Below are positions 62,626-64,000 of a DNA stretch of 64,000 bases, in pieces (the first letter of the stretch is position 1; every line of letters starts with the position of its first letter). Where the stretch lies: NCBI RefSeq assembly GCF_004054105.1, contig NZ_SBLC01000011.1, positions 1 through 64,000 of the forward strand. The letters run 5' to 3'. The DNA comes from Falsigemmobacter intermedius. Its GTDB lineage: Bacteria; Pseudomonadota; Alphaproteobacteria; Rhodobacterales; Rhodobacteraceae. Position numbers and translations under genes: made by a program. The notes beneath the pieces were generated by a model, which made no database searches, was not told the origin of the DNA, and was given only the letters and a program-made list of their open reading frames with translations.

Positions 62626-63921
62626 ATGACCGATCACCCGAAAGACGGCCAGGCGGGGCCGCACCATGTTGTGGTGATTGGCGCAGGCTTCGGCGGCCTT
62701 CAGACCGTGCGCAGCCTGAAAGGTGCCGGTCTGCGCATCACCCTGATCGATCAGCGCAATCATCATCTGTTTCAGCCGCTGCTCTATCAGGTGGCCACGA
62801 CGATTCTGTCGCCCTCTGAAATCGCCTGGCCGGTGCGCGACCTGATGGAGCCTCGCCCCGACGTCACCACGCTGCTGGCGACCGTGACGGGGATCCGGGA
62901 CGGAAAGGTGATCCTCAGCGAAGGGGAGCCGGTGGCCTATGATACCCTGGTGATCGCCACGGGGTCGCGGCATTCCTATTTCGGGCGCGATGAATGGGCC
63001 GAATTTGCGCCGGGGCTGAAAAGCCTTGAGGATGCCACACTGATCCGCCGCCGCATCCTTCTCGCCTTTGAGCGGGCTGAGCGCGAGGCCGATCCCGCCC
63101 GCCGCGCAGCCCTTCTGACCTTCGCCATCGTCGGAGGCGGGCCGACCGGGGTGGAACTGGCCGGGATCATTGCCGAGCTTGCACAAAAGCTGCGCCCGCA
63201 GTTTCGCAATATCGACACCGCCGCCAGCCGCATCCTGCTGATTGAGGCCGGATCCCGCCTGCTTGCGGCCTTTGATCCCAAACTCTCGGATTATGCCGCG
63301 AAATCGCTGGAGCGGCGCGGGGTTGAGCTGCGCTTCGGCGCTCCGGTCACCGAGTGCCGGGAGGATGGGATTGACATCGGCGGCACATTTCTGCCCTGCC
63401 AGACCCGGATCTGGGCGGCGGGGGTGGCAGCCTCTCCGGCCTCGGACTGGCTGCAGATCAAGGGCGATCGCGCGGGCCGGGTTCCGGTCCTGGGCGATCT
63501 GACCGCGCCGGGTCACCCGGAGGTCTTCGTGATCGGCGATACCGCCACGGTTCCCGCCTGGGAGGGGAAACCCGTGCCCGGCGTCGCCCCCGCTGCCAAA
63601 CAGCAGGGCGCTTATGTGGCCCGTGTGATCCGCGCACGTCAGTCGGGTCGGGCGGCCCCGCCGGATTTCAAATATCGCCACCTTGGTGATCTGGCCACGA
63701 TCGGCAAGCGCTCTGCCGTGATCCAATATGGCCGGCTGCGGATGCGCGGCTTTTTGGCCTGGTGGGTCTGGGGTATTGCGCATATCTACTTCCTGATCGG
63801 CGCGCGCAGCCGGGCTACGGTCGCCTGGAACTGGCTCTGGAACCACGTGCGCGGGCGCAGCGCGGTCCGTCTGATCACCCATTCCCCGAAAGGCACAGAC
63901 GGCGGGCAGATCCAGGACTGA
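62626..63921 (+). CDS. ndh: type II NADH:quinone oxidoreductase
   Basis: A membrane-associated FAD enzyme of 431 residues that oxidises NADH and reduces quinone without proton pumping. The FAD motif is in VVVIGAGFGGLQTVRSLK (about 14-31), FQPLLYQVAT follows, NAD binding is AIVGGGPTGVELAGIIAEL, and VFVIGDTATVP with GVAPAAKQQGAYVA is the C-terminal FAD motif. A C-terminal amphipathic/hydrophobic patch (FLAWWVWGIAHIYFLIG) anchors it. ATG 62626 follows GGAGGCG; an earlier GTG at 62608 is less likely. It is separate from the preceding operon and has no partner genes. Confidence 0.92.
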   Translation: MTDHPKDGQAGPHHVVVIGAGFGGLQTVRSLKGAGLRITLIDQRNHHLFQPLLYQVATTILSPSEIAWPVRDLMEPRPDVTTLLATVTGIRDGKVILSEGEPVAYDTLVIATGSRHSYFGRDEWAEFAPGLKSLEDATLIRRRILLAFERAEREADPARRAALLTFAIVGGGPTGVELAGIIAELAQKLRPQFRNIDTAASRILLIEAGSRLLAAFDPKLSDYAAKSLERRGVELRFGAPVTECREDGIDIGGTFLPCQTRIWAAGVAASPASDWLQIKGDRAGRVPVLGDLTAPGHPEVFVIGDTATVPAWEGKPVPGVAPAAKQQGAYVARVIRARQSGRAAPPDFKYRHLGDLATIGKRSAVIQYGRLRMRGFLAWWVWGIAHIYFLIGARSRATVAWNWLWNHVRGRSAVRLITHSPKGTDGGQIQD

Positions 63922-64000
63922 GGCCCCTGCCCCACCCGTCTTACCCACTCACCCCCGGCGGGAAAGCGCCGTCCGGGGCCTGCTCAGGCACTTTTGCGGA

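Noticed and set aside
62125-63948. 607-codon minus-strand open frame
   Set aside because: Antisense to the enolase-superfamily gene and ndh, both with intact catalytic motifs. The composition is that of a GC-rich shadow frame.
1-64000. tRNA, rRNA or CRISPR arrays
   Set aside because: I looked in the larger intergenic gaps for cloverleaf-like arms, CCA ends and regularly spaced repeats and saw none. A tRNAscan and CRISPR search would be decisive.

Overview
The window reads as GC-rich alphaproteobacterial DNA, most likely order Rhodobacterales (Rhodobacteraceae/Paracoccaceae). This rests on gene content: TTT, TRAP and Liv-type transporters, a DmdB/DmdC/DmdD-like acyl-CoA set, an XRE short-chain-fatty-acyl regulator, an SSS-type sensor kinase and a Mo-hydroxylase operon. 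No rRNA, tRNA, ribosomal-protein or replication gene is visible, so I cannot say whether this is chromosome, chromid or megaplasmid. The accessory, transporter-heavy content would fit any of them.

Layout. 0-5 kb: a decayed 3' end of an RND pump gene, then an intact RND permease/adaptor operon on the minus strand. 5-12.8 kb: a scrap zone with an IS3-family relic carrying a 25-bp palindrome, an IS256-family relic, a treZ 3' fragment, cydA with a frameshifted cydB plus a 31-residue DUF2474-like ORF, a CoA-transferase that has lost its 3' third, and a glycosyltransferase. 12.8-16.8 kb: a fumarylacetoacetate-hydrolase-family gene and a tripartite tricarboxylate transporter (tctCBA). 16.8-29.1 kb: an acyl-CoA module (crotonase, DmdC-type dehydrogenase, acyl-CoA ligase, AraC regulator) beside a livFGMHK operon and a divergent ScfR-type regulator. 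29.1-32.5 kb: a CrbS-like symporter-kinase, a small membrane protein and a single-domain response regulator. 32.6-36.6 kb: aspartate dehydrogenase, and a TPP-riboswitch-controlled thiamine/HMP ABC transporter (ykoF-thiX-thiZ-thiY).

37-46.6 kb: one long plus-strand operon with a second Liv-type transporter, an M20 amidase/carbamoylase, an M81 (MlrC) metallopeptidase-family protein, a GntR/FCD regulator and a class III aminotransferase, which suggests import and dismantling of a small amide or ureido compound. 46.6-54.1 kb: a TetR regulator and a three-subunit xanthine-oxidase-family hydroxylase followed by a TRAP transporter. 54.1-55.1 kb: a Tat-exported SGNH-like protein. 55.4-62.5 kb: TetR, a perfect 22-bp palindrome, an epimerase-like SDR, a DHDPS/NAL-family aldolase, an NMT1/Tau-type ABC transporter and an enolase-superfamily protein, which together look like an uncharacterised uptake-and-cleavage pathway. 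The window ends with a type II NADH dehydrogenase.

Recurring themes are catabolic operons that each pair one importer with its enzymes and a local regulator, and a stable hairpin directly after the solute-binding-protein gene in three separate transporters. The best candidates for undescribed biology are the 55.4-62.5 kb pathway and the 37-46.6 kb amide/ureido operon.
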